DNA from: Maribacter zhoushanensis
Lineage (GTDB): Bacteria; Bacteroidota; Bacteroidia; Flavobacteriales; Flavobacteriaceae
Assembly: GCF_029350975.1 (NCBI RefSeq)
Contig: NZ_JARKMR010000003.1
Location: 105,908 to 169,907 of the forward strand
Length of the DNA stretch: 64,000 nt
Direction: 5' to 3'
A program made the translations under genes and the position numbers. The notes beneath the pieces are model-generated. The model saw only the letters and a program-made list of their open reading frames with translations. It made no database searches and was not told where the DNA came from. The stretch's first letter is position 1; every line of letters begins with the position of its first letter. Shown piece after piece: positions 25,730-34,271 of the stretch.

Positions 25730-26350
25730 TTGAGAGTTTCCTTGTTATGTTTCGTGCTTCTATTTTCTTTTGGCCTTAGTGCTCAGAAGAAGGTTTACAA
25801 AAATATATTAGCAGATCATATTAGTTTAATTCAGGTAGATGCTGCCAATTGCTTTATTGTTGAGCTACATACAGGTGATAATAATGAAATCAGTGTTGAA
25901 GCTGAAATGGAGGGCGAGTACAGTCAAGACTTGGATTTGGAAGTTTCAACAAACGGGTCTACTCTACTTGTAAATGCGGGCTTTGCTCCTAGCTTTAAAA
26001 ATCCAAATGATAAATTAAGTGCCCATAAAGTAGTTTCTATTTTATTAAGATTAAAGGTGCCCTCCTATAAGAATTTAGAAATTTTTGGAACTAATACCAG
26101 GGTACTTTTAGATGGTAAGTATAATAAATTACAAGTGTCTTTATCAGATGGTACATGTGTACTTAACAATGTTATTGCCAATGCAAAAATAAAAACGCAA
26201 AGCGGAAATATTAAGGTTTTTTCAGCCGCCGCTACTATTGATGCCGTTAGTAAGTACGGTTCAGTTTCTTCAAACGTAATACCGGCAGGAAATTCATCTT
26301 TTAAACTACAAACCGTTACCGGAAATATTGATCTCTCTAAAACCGAATAA
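25730..26350 (+). CDS. Secreted GIN-domain (DUF2807-like) protein, probable TTG start
   Basis: A 206-residue exported protein. The signal peptide MRVSLLCFVLLFSFGLSAQ needs the TTG at 25730 as start; no ATG is available. The mature part resembles the head-GIN domain: repeated short beta strands such as IQVDAANCFIVELHTGDNNE, LRLKVPSYKNLEIFGT and KIKTQSGNIKVFSAA, TVTGNIDLSKTE, expected to make a right-handed beta-helix. Such proteins are common and uncharacterised in Bacteroidota. A TAATTTTG box overlaps the start codon (25725-25732); if it were a promoter the TTG could not be translated, so either the gene is read from upstream or the start is lower. lspA follows after 33 bp. Confidence 0.72.
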   Translation: MRVSLLCFVLLFSFGLSAQKKVYKNILADHISLIQVDAANCFIVELHTGDNNEISVEAEMEGEYSQDLDLEVSTNGSTLLVNAGFAPSFKNPNDKLSAHKVVSILLRLKVPSYKNLEIFGTNTRVLLDGKYNKLQVSLSDGTCVLNNVIANAKIKTQSGNIKVFSAAATIDAVSKYGSVSSNVIPAGNSSFKLQTVTGNIDLSKTE

Positions 26351-26356
26351 TATTTA

Positions 26357-26364
26357 TATTTTTG
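26357..26364 (+). promoter_or_regulatory. Flavobacterial -7 promoter box (TATTTTTG)
   Basis: Exact TAnnTTTG match 19 bp upstream of the lspA start. A TTG at 26328-26330 is 26 bp away, slightly beyond the usual spacer. Confidence 0.4.
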
Positions 26365-26383
26365 CGCTCATTGATTAAAGCCC

Positions 26384-27037
26384 ATGAACATTAAAAAATC
26401 TGTACTATTTATTCTGTTGATATTGATTATTGATCAATGGAGTAAGATTTATATAAAAACCCATTTTGTATTGGGAGAGTCAGTTGAGGTATTTAACTGG
26501 TTTAAAATTCTATTTATTGAAAATGAAGGTGCTGCTTGGGGTGCAAAATTAAGTGATGTGTTGCCTATTTCAGATAATATAGGAAAGCTGGTATTGACCG
26601 TATTCAGATTATTTGCCATTTTTGGTATAGGATATTGGCTTTTTGATGTCATTAAAAAGAAAGCTTCAAATACTTTAATATGGGCAGTTTCTTTAATTTT
26701 TGCAGGAGCATTGGGTAATATTTTGGACTCGGTTTTCTACGGTGCTATTTTCAATGAAAGTTATAACGAAGTAGCAACGCTGTTTTCTGACGAACCTTAC
26801 GGTAAATTGTTTTATGGTAAAGTAGTAGATATGTTATACTTTCCTATGGTAGATTCTACTTGGCCAACTTGGATGCCTATGGTGGGCGGACAAAATTTTA
26901 GGTTCTTTGAGCCTGTTTTTAATATTGCGGACACGGCAATAAGTACAGGTGTTGGTATCTTATTGGTTTTTAACAAAAGAGCTTTTAATAAAGAAGAGGA
27001 GTTGTCAACTGAAGAAACCGAGACTTTTCAGGATTAA
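26384..27037 (+). CDS. lspA: Lipoprotein signal peptidase (signal peptidase II)
   Basis: A 217-residue inner-membrane aspartic protease that removes signal peptides from diacylglyceryl-modified prolipoproteins. Four membrane segments are visible. Conserved blocks include DQWSKIYIK near the N-terminus, IENEGAAWG, ALGNILDSVFYG, the first catalytic Asp in VVDMLYFPM, and the second in FNIADTAIS. An inserted loop between the last two blocks (about 30 residues with WPTWMPMVGG) makes it longer than the ~165-residue E. coli enzyme, as is usual in Bacteroidota. The many lipoproteins in this window would be its substrates. The 3' end overlaps the convergent cyclo-ligase gene by 4 bp. Confidence 0.95.
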   Translation: MNIKKSVLFILLILIIDQWSKIYIKTHFVLGESVEVFNWFKILFIENEGAAWGAKLSDVLPISDNIGKLVLTVFRLFAIFGIGYWLFDVIKKKASNTLIWAVSLIFAGALGNILDSVFYGAIFNESYNEVATLFSDEPYGKLFYGKVVDMLYFPMVDSTWPTWMPMVGGQNFRFFEPVFNIADTAISTGVGILLVFNKRAFNKEEELSTEETETFQD

Positions 27038-27603
27038 GAGGTTTTGAAGGAATAAACGTTTTGGGGAGTAATGCAGTAGTCTAAGGGAATATCTGTAGTA
27101 TCTACATCTTCTATGTTACTTTCGGCTTCAAAAAATGATAGCCCAATTTTTATAACATCTTCTTTGCATTCACCAAGAAAACGGTCATAGTATCCTTTTC
27201 CATATCCTATTCTGTTTCCTTGCTCGTCGAAAGCTAAAAGAGGAATAAACACAACATCTAATTTTTTAGCTTCTATAGTAATACCATCCACAGGTTCAGG
27301 GATGTTTAAATTATTGGTAGTGAATTTAGTGTTGTCGGTAAGAAGATAATGTTCTAGTGATGTATCTGAAATTATTTTAGGTACAATTACATTTTTGTCT
27401 AAACCGAGTAATATTGAAATGATACCTTCTGTGTCTATTTCAGATTTTTGCTCAATAGGAAGAAATATGTGGAAATAAAGATTATTCCATATAGGTAATT
27501 GCAAAACTGAATTTGCAATTGCAATACTTTGTGAAGATACTTGAGAGGTTGTTAGGGAACTGCGTAGTCTTAAATATTTTATGCGTAAATCTTTCTTCAA
27601 CAT
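27034..27603 (-). CDS. 5-formyltetrahydrofolate cyclo-ligase
   Basis: A 189-residue cytosolic ATP-dependent enzyme that converts 5-formyl-THF to 5,10-methenyl-THF, returning folate to one-carbon metabolism. The N-terminal LKKDLRIKYLRLR is typical, as are the substrate-loop FLPIEQKSEIDT region and the ATP-site motif EQGNRIGYGKGYYDRFL near residue 135. The C-terminal strands DTTDIPLDYCITPQ match the family end. It is downstream of a possible 28-codon gene on the same strand (33 bp gap). Confidence 0.92.
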   Translation of the reverse strand: MLKKDLRIKYLRLRSSLTTSQVSSQSIAIANSVLQLPIWNNLYFHIFLPIEQKSEIDTEGIISILLGLDKNVIVPKIISDTSLEHYLLTDNTKFTTNNLNIPEPVDGITIEAKKLDVVFIPLLAFDEQGNRIGYGKGYYDRFLGECKEDVIKIGLSFFEAESNIEDVDTTDIPLDYCITPQNVYSFKTS

Positions 27604-27636
27604 AGTGAAGTGATTTTAACATTATGATATTTCAAT

Positions 27637-27723
27637 TTATTCTTTACCTGCAACAGCAAAAAATACCTTGAAAAATAACATTAAAATAAGGTAAGTTCCT
27701 AAAGTGATGATGTAGCTATCCAT
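27637..27723 (-). CDS. Possible 28-residue single-span membrane peptide
   Basis: Read directly in the gap: an ATG at 27723 followed by 28 sense codons and TAA at 27639-27637. The peptide starts MDSYIITLGTYLILMLFF, then KVFFAVAGKE. It is a single hydrophobic helix with a charged C-terminus, like many bacterial micro-proteins that join membrane complexes. It has codon usage like its neighbours and sits 33 bp ahead of the cyclo-ligase gene on the same strand. There is no clear Shine-Dalgarno sequence, but these are weak in the phylum. It may be chance; conservation would decide. Confidence 0.4.
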   Translation of the reverse strand: MDSYIITLGTYLILMLFFKVFFAVAGKE

Positions 27724-27804
27724 GATGTATAATTTGTAAATGAGCCTATAATTGTTGTTGTTGAGTTAAATTTAGGTAAAAAAATTAATAAAACATCCTT
27801 TAAG

Positions 27805-27836
27805 TGCACTTTTTTGTCGTTGAAATGCACTTTTTT
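27805..27836. repeat. Direct repeat TGCACTTTTTT, 21-bp period
   Basis: The 11-mer TGCACTTTTTT occurs at 27805-27815 and 27826-27836, exactly 21 bp apart, two helical turns. It lies about 260 bp upstream of uvrC and 80 bp upstream of the 28-codon gene. It could be a binding site or a chance feature of T-tract DNA. Confidence 0.35.
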
Positions 27837-28093
27837 ATAAAAAAATTAACAATTTCATTCATATAACGTAGCATGTAATCAATTAATTGTCTGAAAATCA
27901 AACTTTTAAATATATGGATATATTTTTAGATTATTGATACCATAATAATGATATGTTTAAATTATTTAAAAAGAAATAATAGGCATGTAAAAAAATCATA
28001 TTCATAATTAGTTAGAAAAAGTCTGTCTTTAGATTTAACTAAGTTGACGTATTTTAAAATGGCATTAATAGACTAATTTAGTAGTATTAAATT

Positions 28094-29887
28094 ATGACAG
28101 AAATTCCCATTAAAATACAATTAAGCGCATTGCCTACCAGTCCGGGGGTGTATCAATTTTATGATAGTGATGACGGTATACTATATGTAGGTAAGGCAAA
28201 GAATTTAAAAAAACGTGTTTCATCGTATTTCAATAAAAATCATGAATATGGTAAAACACGGGTTTTAGTTAAAAAGATTCGTTCTATAAAGCATATAGTG
28301 GTACCTACAGAGTCAGATGCTCTTTTGTTAGAGAATAACTTGATAAAGGAATTAAGGCCTCGGTATAACGTATTATTGAAGGATGATAAATCTTATCCTT
28401 GGTTATGCTTAAAGAATGAAAGGTTTCCAAGATTGTTTCCTACGAGAAGGGTAATTAAGGATGGATCAGAATATTTTGGTCCATACACCAGTATGAAAAC
28501 GGTACGTGTGCTGTTAGATTTAATTAAGAGTGTTTACCCGTTGAGAACCTGTAATTATGATTTGTCTGCAGAGAAAATTAATGCGGGTAAATATAAAGTG
28601 TGCTTAGAATATCATTTAGGTAATTGCAAAGGACCTTGTGAGGGCTATCAATCTATAACGGAATATGATAGGCAAATAGATGACATACGTGAAATAGTAA
28701 AGGGTAATTTCAAGTCTTCGATTACTTATTTCAAAAGTCAAATGAAAGCATTGGCAGAAGAAATGAAGTTTGAAGAAGCTCAAGAAATAAAGGATAAAAT
28801 AGATGTTTTAGAGAATTACCAGGTTAAATCAACTATTGTAAACCCTAAGATCAGTAATGTTGATGTGTTCAGTATAATATCTGATAATGCTTTTGCCTAT
28901 GTAAATTTTCTTCAGTTGGCACATGGTTCAATTATAAGGTCTCATACTATGGAGATCAAGAAAAAACTTGAAGAGAAAGATGAAGATTTGCTTGAGCTTG
29001 CTATTGTGGAAATTAGAGATAGGTTTAAGTCAGATTCAAAAGAACTTTATGTGCCTTTTAATATTGCCGTATCACCAGGCTTGAAAGTTACGGTGCCTAA
29101 GTTGGGAGATAAAAAGAGAATTCTTGATTTGTCTGAACGAAATGCTAAGTTCTTTAGGCAAGAACGTTTTAATCAAATTAAGATTATTGATCCAGATCGC
29201 CATACAAATAGGATAATGGCGCAAATGAAAAAAGATATTCGTTTATCTGCCGAACCTAGACATATTGAGTGTTTTGATAACAGTAATATACAGGGTAGTA
29301 ATCCTGTAGCGGCATGTGTAGTATTTAGAGATGGTAAGCCTTCAAAAAAAGAGTATAGACATTATAATATAAAGACGGTTACCGGTCCAGATGATTTTGC
29401 GTCAATGGAAGAAGTGGTGTATCGTAGGTATAAAAGATTGCAAGAAGAACTACAGCCATTACCGCAATTAATTGTTATTGATGGTGGTAAAGGTCAATTA
29501 TCATCGGCTTTAAAAAGTTTGGATCTTTTAGGATTGAGAGGTAAAATTGCTATTGTAGGTATAGCAAAGAGGTTAGAGGAAATATACTTTCCAGAAGACC
29601 CTATACCTTTATATTTGGACAAAAAATCTGAAAGTCTTAAAATAATTCAATATTTACGGAATGAAGCCCATAGGTTTGGGATTACATTTCACAGAAATAA
29701 AAGAAGTAAAGGAGCAATTAATTCTGAATTAGAAGGAATTGATGGTGTTGGTGAAAAAACGGCACAACAACTATTGAAGAAATTTAAATCGGTAAAACGT
29801 ATTAAAGAAGCTTCGGTAGAAAGTTTAAGTCAAGAAGTGGGAGCTTCAAAAGCAAAAAAGATATATGAATCTTTTCGTAAAGAATAA
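28094..29887 (+). CDS. uvrC: Excinuclease ABC subunit C
   Basis: A 597-residue nucleotide-excision-repair nuclease that makes the two incisions beside a lesion after UvrA and UvrB recognition. Order of domains: GIY-YIG nuclease (residues ~12-95, GVYQFYDSDDGILYVGKAK), Cys-rich linker (CLEYHLGNCKGPCEG), UVR helix pair (~205-240), RNase-H-like 5' nuclease (IECFDNSNIQGSNPVAACVV, VIDGGKGQL) and C-terminal helix-hairpin-helix (LEGIDGVGEKTAQQLLKKF). Length is normal. The start of the downstream patatin gene overlaps its last 23 bp, so both are probably co-transcribed. Confidence 0.97.
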   Translation: MTEIPIKIQLSALPTSPGVYQFYDSDDGILYVGKAKNLKKRVSSYFNKNHEYGKTRVLVKKIRSIKHIVVPTESDALLLENNLIKELRPRYNVLLKDDKSYPWLCLKNERFPRLFPTRRVIKDGSEYFGPYTSMKTVRVLLDLIKSVYPLRTCNYDLSAEKINAGKYKVCLEYHLGNCKGPCEGYQSITEYDRQIDDIREIVKGNFKSSITYFKSQMKALAEEMKFEEAQEIKDKIDVLENYQVKSTIVNPKISNVDVFSIISDNAFAYVNFLQLAHGSIIRSHTMEIKKKLEEKDEDLLELAIVEIRDRFKSDSKELYVPFNIAVSPGLKVTVPKLGDKKRILDLSERNAKFFRQERFNQIKIIDPDRHTNRIMAQMKKDIRLSAEPRHIECFDNSNIQGSNPVAACVVFRDGKPSKKEYRHYNIKTVTGPDDFASMEEVVYRRYKRLQEELQPLPQLIVIDGGKGQLSSALKSLDLLGLRGKIAIVGIAKRLEEIYFPEDPIPLYLDKKSESLKIIQYLRNEAHRFGITFHRNKRSKGAINSELEGIDGVGEKTAQQLLKKFKSVKRIKEASVESLSQEVGASKAKKIYESFRKE

Positions 29888-32156
29888 TTTCAAAAAAATA
29901 CCAATGGTATTAGCGGTGCTTTTAGTGAGTACCGGTTCTTTGATTGCTCAAAATATAGGTGAACAAAATAAACCTAAAATTGGCTTGGTGTTAAGCGGTG
30001 GCGGTGCAAAGGGCATGGCACATATTGGTGCGTTAAAAGTAATTGAAGAAGCAGGTGTCAAAATCGATTATATTGGTGGCTCAAGTATGGGGGCAATAGT
30101 AGGCGCGTTGTATGCTGCAGGTTACACTGCTAATGAGCTAGATTCTCTATTCAAAGTAACCAATATAGGATCGTTAATTCAGGATAATCTACCAAGAAGT
30201 GCTAAAACCTTTTATGAAAAAGAAGATTCTGAACGATATGCATTAACATTACCTTTTAAGAATTTTAAGGTAACGGTGCCTCCTGCAATTTCTGGAGGTC
30301 AGAATATTTATAATGAATTTGTTAGGCTCTTATACCATGTAAAAGATATTAACGATTTTAATAAGCTACCTACCCCGTTTGTATGTATTGCAACTGATAT
30401 AGAGACAGGTAAACAGGTAATCTTAAATTCAGGGTACTTGCCAGAGGCTATTTTAGCTAGTGGAACCTTGCCGTCATTATTTGAGCCTACTGTTATTAAT
30501 GATAGAGTCTTAATAGATGGGGGCGTAGTTAATAATTATCCAATAGATGAAGTTAGGGCAATGGGGGCTGACATTATTATCGGTGTAGATGTACAACATG
30601 ATTTATCTGATCGAGATGCATTGTTATCTGCCACAGAAATTTTATTGCAGATCAATAACTATAGAACGGTTGCGGATATGGAAGTGAAGTCTAAAAAGAC
30701 GGATATCTATATAAAACCGCATATAGAGGAATATTCGGTAATAGATTTTAATAGACTGGACGAGATTGTTAAAACAGGGGAAGTTGCTGCAAATTTAAAA
30801 AAGGAAGAACTTAAAGAACTGGCTACTGATTATAGAAAAAGTGAAAATTCAATTTCTATTATAGGTGCAGATGATAAATTGACCATTAATAGGTTGTTGA
30901 TAGACGGTAATACCGATCACACCAGAGGCTATGTAAAAGGTAAATTAAGATTCAGTCTTGATGAACCTACGAATTTTGAAAGGCTTCAACAGGGTATCAG
31001 TAATTTATCTGCAACGGGTAATTTTAGAACTATTAAGTATAAGTTGTTGGATAATATGAATGGTGGTGAAGACTTAATTCTTCCACTTGATGAAACTAAA
31101 AACACGTCTTTTTTACGATTAGGTGCTCATTTTGATGATTTATATAAAAGTGCTGCACTTATAAATATTACAAAGAAGAGAATATTGTCAAAAGATGATG
31201 TAGCCTCTTTTGATTTTATATTAGGGGATAATATCAGATATAATTTTGAATACTACTTGGATAAAGGTACTTATTGGAGTTTTGGCATTAATTCTAGATT
31301 TAGTGATTTTGAGCAAGAAATTGACTTTGAATTAATAGAGGGTAATTTTGAAGTTGGTACAGGAACGGCGCTCAATAGAATTAACTTGAATGTATCTGAC
31401 TTTACCAATCAACTGTATATACAAACGGTAGTTAAAGAGGAGTTTGCGTTTACCCTTGGTGGCGAGTTCAAGCATTTACAATATAGTACAAGAACATTTG
31501 GTGACACTCCAGATGTTACAACGCCCGGCACAACATCTAGTAATGGTAGAACCTATTTTGAGCGAAGTAATTATATCAGCGCTTTCGGGTCATTAAAACT
31601 AGATACTTATGACGATAAATATTTTCCTTCAAGAGGTTTATATTTTGATGGTGATATGCATTATTATGTGCTTTCGTCAGATTTCAATAATAATTTTAAA
31701 GATTTTTCAGTGTCTAAAGCTCGTATTGGCATGGCAATGCCAATAATCAATAAGTTGTCTATAAATATTGAAACAGAAGGTGGTTTTAAATTAGGTACCT
31801 CAAATGTAACTTCGTTCGATTTTCTTCTTGGTGGTTATGGTACTGACTTCATAAATAACTTTGTGCCATTTGTAGGGTATGACTTTATTAGTCTGCCAGG
31901 AAACAGTTTTGTAAAAGCATATGCTAGGTTAGATTATGAATTTGTACAGAAGAACCATGTGCTGTTCAGTGCAAATTTTGCCAATGTAGACGATGATCTT
32001 TTTAGAACGGGAGATTGGTTCAAAGCACCTACATATTCTGGTTATGGAATAGGGTATGGCTTAGAATCTTTTTTGGGTCCGGTAAACCTTATGTACTCTT
32101 GGACACCAGAAATTGACAAATCTCAATTTTTTGTAAGCATTGGTTATTGGTTCTAG
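29865..32156 (+). CDS. Patatin-like phospholipase with BamA-type barrel
   Basis: A 763-residue outer-membrane protein. A signal peptide (residues 1-29, ending SLIAQ) is followed by a patatin domain at ~35-310: glycine-rich oxyanion loop GGGAKG, nucleophile elbow GGSSMG (GxSxG), and DGG of the Ser-Asp dyad in LIDGGVVNNYPID. A POTRA-like stretch (~330-400) and a C-terminal 16-strand Omp85-type barrel ending GYWF follow. This is the architecture of PlpD-like type Vd autotransporters and of Bacteroidota patatin-BamA proteins, which present a lipase at the outer membrane. The start at 29865 overlaps uvrC; an internal ATG at 29904 would shorten the signal. Confidence 0.9.
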   Translation: MNLFVKNNFKKIPMVLAVLLVSTGSLIAQNIGEQNKPKIGLVLSGGGAKGMAHIGALKVIEEAGVKIDYIGGSSMGAIVGALYAAGYTANELDSLFKVTNIGSLIQDNLPRSAKTFYEKEDSERYALTLPFKNFKVTVPPAISGGQNIYNEFVRLLYHVKDINDFNKLPTPFVCIATDIETGKQVILNSGYLPEAILASGTLPSLFEPTVINDRVLIDGGVVNNYPIDEVRAMGADIIIGVDVQHDLSDRDALLSATEILLQINNYRTVADMEVKSKKTDIYIKPHIEEYSVIDFNRLDEIVKTGEVAANLKKEELKELATDYRKSENSISIIGADDKLTINRLLIDGNTDHTRGYVKGKLRFSLDEPTNFERLQQGISNLSATGNFRTIKYKLLDNMNGGEDLILPLDETKNTSFLRLGAHFDDLYKSAALINITKKRILSKDDVASFDFILGDNIRYNFEYYLDKGTYWSFGINSRFSDFEQEIDFELIEGNFEVGTGTALNRINLNVSDFTNQLYIQTVVKEEFAFTLGGEFKHLQYSTRTFGDTPDVTTPGTTSSNGRTYFERSNYISAFGSLKLDTYDDKYFPSRGLYFDGDMHYYVLSSDFNNNFKDFSVSKARIGMAMPIINKLSINIETEGGFKLGTSNVTSFDFLLGGYGTDFINNFVPFVGYDFISLPGNSFVKAYARLDYEFVQKNHVLFSANFANVDDDLFRTGDWFKAPTYSGYGIGYGLESFLGPVNLMYSWTPEIDKSQFFVSIGYWF

Positions 32157-32512
32157 TTTTTCTTGTTTAAAACTACCGTGGTAAAGGGTCATAATTAGTC
32201 TATATTTCTTAATAGTTTCCCAATTATTAATAGGAAGTGTGAATAACTGTTAAGGTTATCCTTAAAGTAAGTTAAACAGTAGTACTGGTAGAATAATGTG
32301 CCTTAAATTTACATCAGCTAAGGGGTGGTTCCCTTACAACTTTAAGTAGTGGTTTTTCATAATTTAAAGTTTGGTTGGTTATTTAGGAAAAGCCCAGTTT
32401 TTAAGCTGGGCTTTTTTTATACAACAATACTTTGGAATAAATTTTGTTTAAGATATTGTAACGAAAGTTATAGAGAGCTATCTATTACTATTTTTACAAT
32501 AAACTACTGACT
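32157..32512. other. 356-bp intergenic region ending in a terminator
   Basis: No reading frame of note. The first 230 bp carry a small hairpin (TAAGGG / CCCTTA, 32319-32336), and a strong terminator lies at 32388-32418. This leaves either a long 3' UTR of the patatin gene or room for a small RNA ending at that terminator. The last ~95 bp are the promoter region of the DUF3108 gene. Confidence 0.5.
32388..32418 (+). terminator. Rho-independent terminator
   Basis: AAAAGCCCAG and CTGGGCTTTT form a 10-bp stem with an 8-nt loop, followed by a T-run. It lies 232 bp after the patatin stop codon. Confidence 0.85.
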
Positions 32513-33292
32513 ATGAAAAAATATTTTTTACTTGCCCTGGTCTTAACATATTTTGGTGTACAAGGTCAAAATACTAAGTCAGCTTTTAAGACAGGAGAAT
32601 GGTTGAAGTTTAGAATGCATTACGGTTTTTTAAATGCAAGCTATGCTACACTGCAAGTTAATTCAACCACTTTAAACAATAAGTCTGTCTACCATGTAGT
32701 GGGCCATGGTGAAACTACCGGTGTGGCCAGTTGGTTTTTTAAAGTAGATGATACCTATGAAAGTTATTTTGACAAGCAAGATGGTAAGCCATATAAGTTT
32801 GTTCGTAAAATTAACGAAGGGGGTTATAAAAAAGATGTAGAGATAAACTTTGACCATAATGCATCTAATGCAGAACTTAATGATAAGAAAAACAAGAAAA
32901 AGCTTAATTTTACATTAGAGAACAATATACAGGATCTAATATCCGCTTTTTATTATTTGAGGAACAACTATAAAACAGAAGACCTTGAAGTAGGAAAAGC
33001 AATTACCCTGAAAATGCTTTATGACGATGACGGTATTTTCAATTTTAAACTTAAGTATTTAGGTTTAGAGGTTTTAAATACAAAATATGGTAAAGTAGAA
33101 TGCTTAAAATTTAGGCCTTTGGTACAATCGGGGCGTGTATTTAAAGAGCAAGAAAGTTTATCATTATGGGTTTCGAACGATGACAATCGAATTCCAATTA
33201 GAATTAAAGCAGATTTAGCCGTAGGTGCTATAAAAGCAGATATTGATGGGTATAATGGTCTTAAGCATCAGTTTAAAATTATAATGGATTAG
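32513..33292 (+). CDS. Exported DUF3108 protein
   Basis: A 259-residue protein with a cleavable signal peptide (MKKYFLLALVLTYFGVQGQ). The mature part is the DUF3108 beta-rich domain: FKTGEWLKFRMHYGFLNASY at the start, VVGHGETTGVASWFFKVDDT, YESYFDKQDGKPYKFVRKIN, then LSLWVSNDDNRIPIRIKADL near the end. The fold resembles lipid-binding LolA/LolB-like half barrels; no function has been established for the family as far as I know. It leads a tight run with tryptophan dioxygenase (7-bp gap), the M23 peptidase (1-bp overlap) and pgi (14-bp overlap). Confidence 0.85.
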   Translation: MKKYFLLALVLTYFGVQGQNTKSAFKTGEWLKFRMHYGFLNASYATLQVNSTTLNNKSVYHVVGHGETTGVASWFFKVDDTYESYFDKQDGKPYKFVRKINEGGYKKDVEINFDHNASNAELNDKKNKKKLNFTLENNIQDLISAFYYLRNNYKTEDLEVGKAITLKMLYDDDGIFNFKLKYLGLEVLNTKYGKVECLKFRPLVQSGRVFKEQESLSLWVSNDDNRIPIRIKADLAVGAIKADIDGYNGLKHQFKIIMD

Positions 33293-33299
33293 ACCCTAA

Positions 33300-34271
33300 A
33301 TGGAAGATAGAGAGAAGATCAAATCCCAAATATCTAAACTAGAAGAAAAATATAAAGATTCAGGGCAAGATCTTAGCTCTTATTTAGATGGTCTATTGCA
33401 CCAGCGTTATCTTACCTATTGGGACTATATACATTTAGACACCCTATTAAGTCTACAAGTACCAAGAACTCATTTTCCTGATGAAGAAATATTCATCATG
33501 TACCATCAAATTACCGAATTATACTTTAAATTGATTTTGCACGAGCAAAAGCAATTGGTAGATGATAAAAGTGACAATTTAGATTTTTTTATAGAAAAGG
33601 TCAGAAGAATAAATAGTTACTATAAAGTTCTAATATCTTCATTTAGTGTAATGATCAAAGGTATGGAGCGAGAGCAGTTTTTGCAATACCGTATGGCATT
33701 GTTGCCTGCCAGTGGTTTTCAGTCTGCACAGTTTAGAATGATCGAGCTTTATGCCACGCCCTTAGAAAATTTGGTTCATGTATCGGAAAGGGCTCAATTC
33801 TCATCAGAATCTACGATCGAAGAGTTATACGAACACATTTATTGGAAAAAGGGTGCTACAGATAAAGAAACGGGCGAAAAAACATTGACATTGAAACAGT
33901 TTGAATATCGTTATACGCCCAGGCTGATAAGAATAGCAAAACAGGTAGAGAATACTACAATATATCATAAATACTTAAGTTTGCCCATAGAGCATAGAGA
34001 AGATGCGGTATTAGTGGAGGCGTTAAAGACTTTAGATGTAAATGCTAATATAAATTGGCAATTGATGCACATGGGTTCGGCTCATAGATATTTAAGAAAA
34101 GAAACCGGTGATATAGAGGCAACAGGTGGTACCAATTGGAAAGAATACCTGCCGCCTAGTTTTCAAAAAATTGTATTCTTTCCAGAATTGTATACAGAAC
34201 AGGAATTAAATAATTGGGGTAAACAGTGGGTAGACCATATGTTGAATCCAGATAAATCAAGAGTAGAATAA
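33300..34271 (+). CDS. kynA: Tryptophan 2,3-dioxygenase family protein
   Basis: A 323-residue heme enzyme that opens the indole ring of L-tryptophan to N-formylkynurenine, first step of the kynurenine pathway. The substrate-pocket segment FIMYHQITELYFKLILHEQK matches the family's HQxxELWFK. The His in NWQLMHMGSAHRYL aligns with the proximal heme histidine (His240 of the Xanthomonas enzyme), and TGDIEATGGTNW takes the place of the GTGGSSG loop. The somewhat divergent loop leaves room for altered specificity. No other kynurenine genes are in this window. It overlaps the M23 gene by 1 bp (TAATG), so the two are translationally coupled. Confidence 0.85.
   Translation: MEDREKIKSQISKLEEKYKDSGQDLSSYLDGLLHQRYLTYWDYIHLDTLLSLQVPRTHFPDEEIFIMYHQITELYFKLILHEQKQLVDDKSDNLDFFIEKVRRINSYYKVLISSFSVMIKGMEREQFLQYRMALLPASGFQSAQFRMIELYATPLENLVHVSERAQFSSESTIEELYEHIYWKKGATDKETGEKTLTLKQFEYRYTPRLIRIAKQVENTTIYHKYLSLPIEHREDAVLVEALKTLDVNANINWQLMHMGSAHRYLRKETGDIEATGGTNWKEYLPPSFQKIVFFPELYTEQELNNWGKQWVDHMLNPDKSRVE

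Larger units (their letters stand above)
27604..28093. other. 490-bp AT-rich intergenic region
   Basis: The gap between the cyclo-ligase and uvrC starts, divergently transcribed. It holds a 28-codon possible gene (27637-27723, minus), a pair of TGCACTTTTTT direct repeats (27805-27836), and otherwise very AT-rich DNA with many T- and A-tracts. No tRNA-like or other structured element was recognised in 27840-28093. Promoters for both flanking genes must lie here, but no exact TAnnTTTG box was found. Confidence 0.6.
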
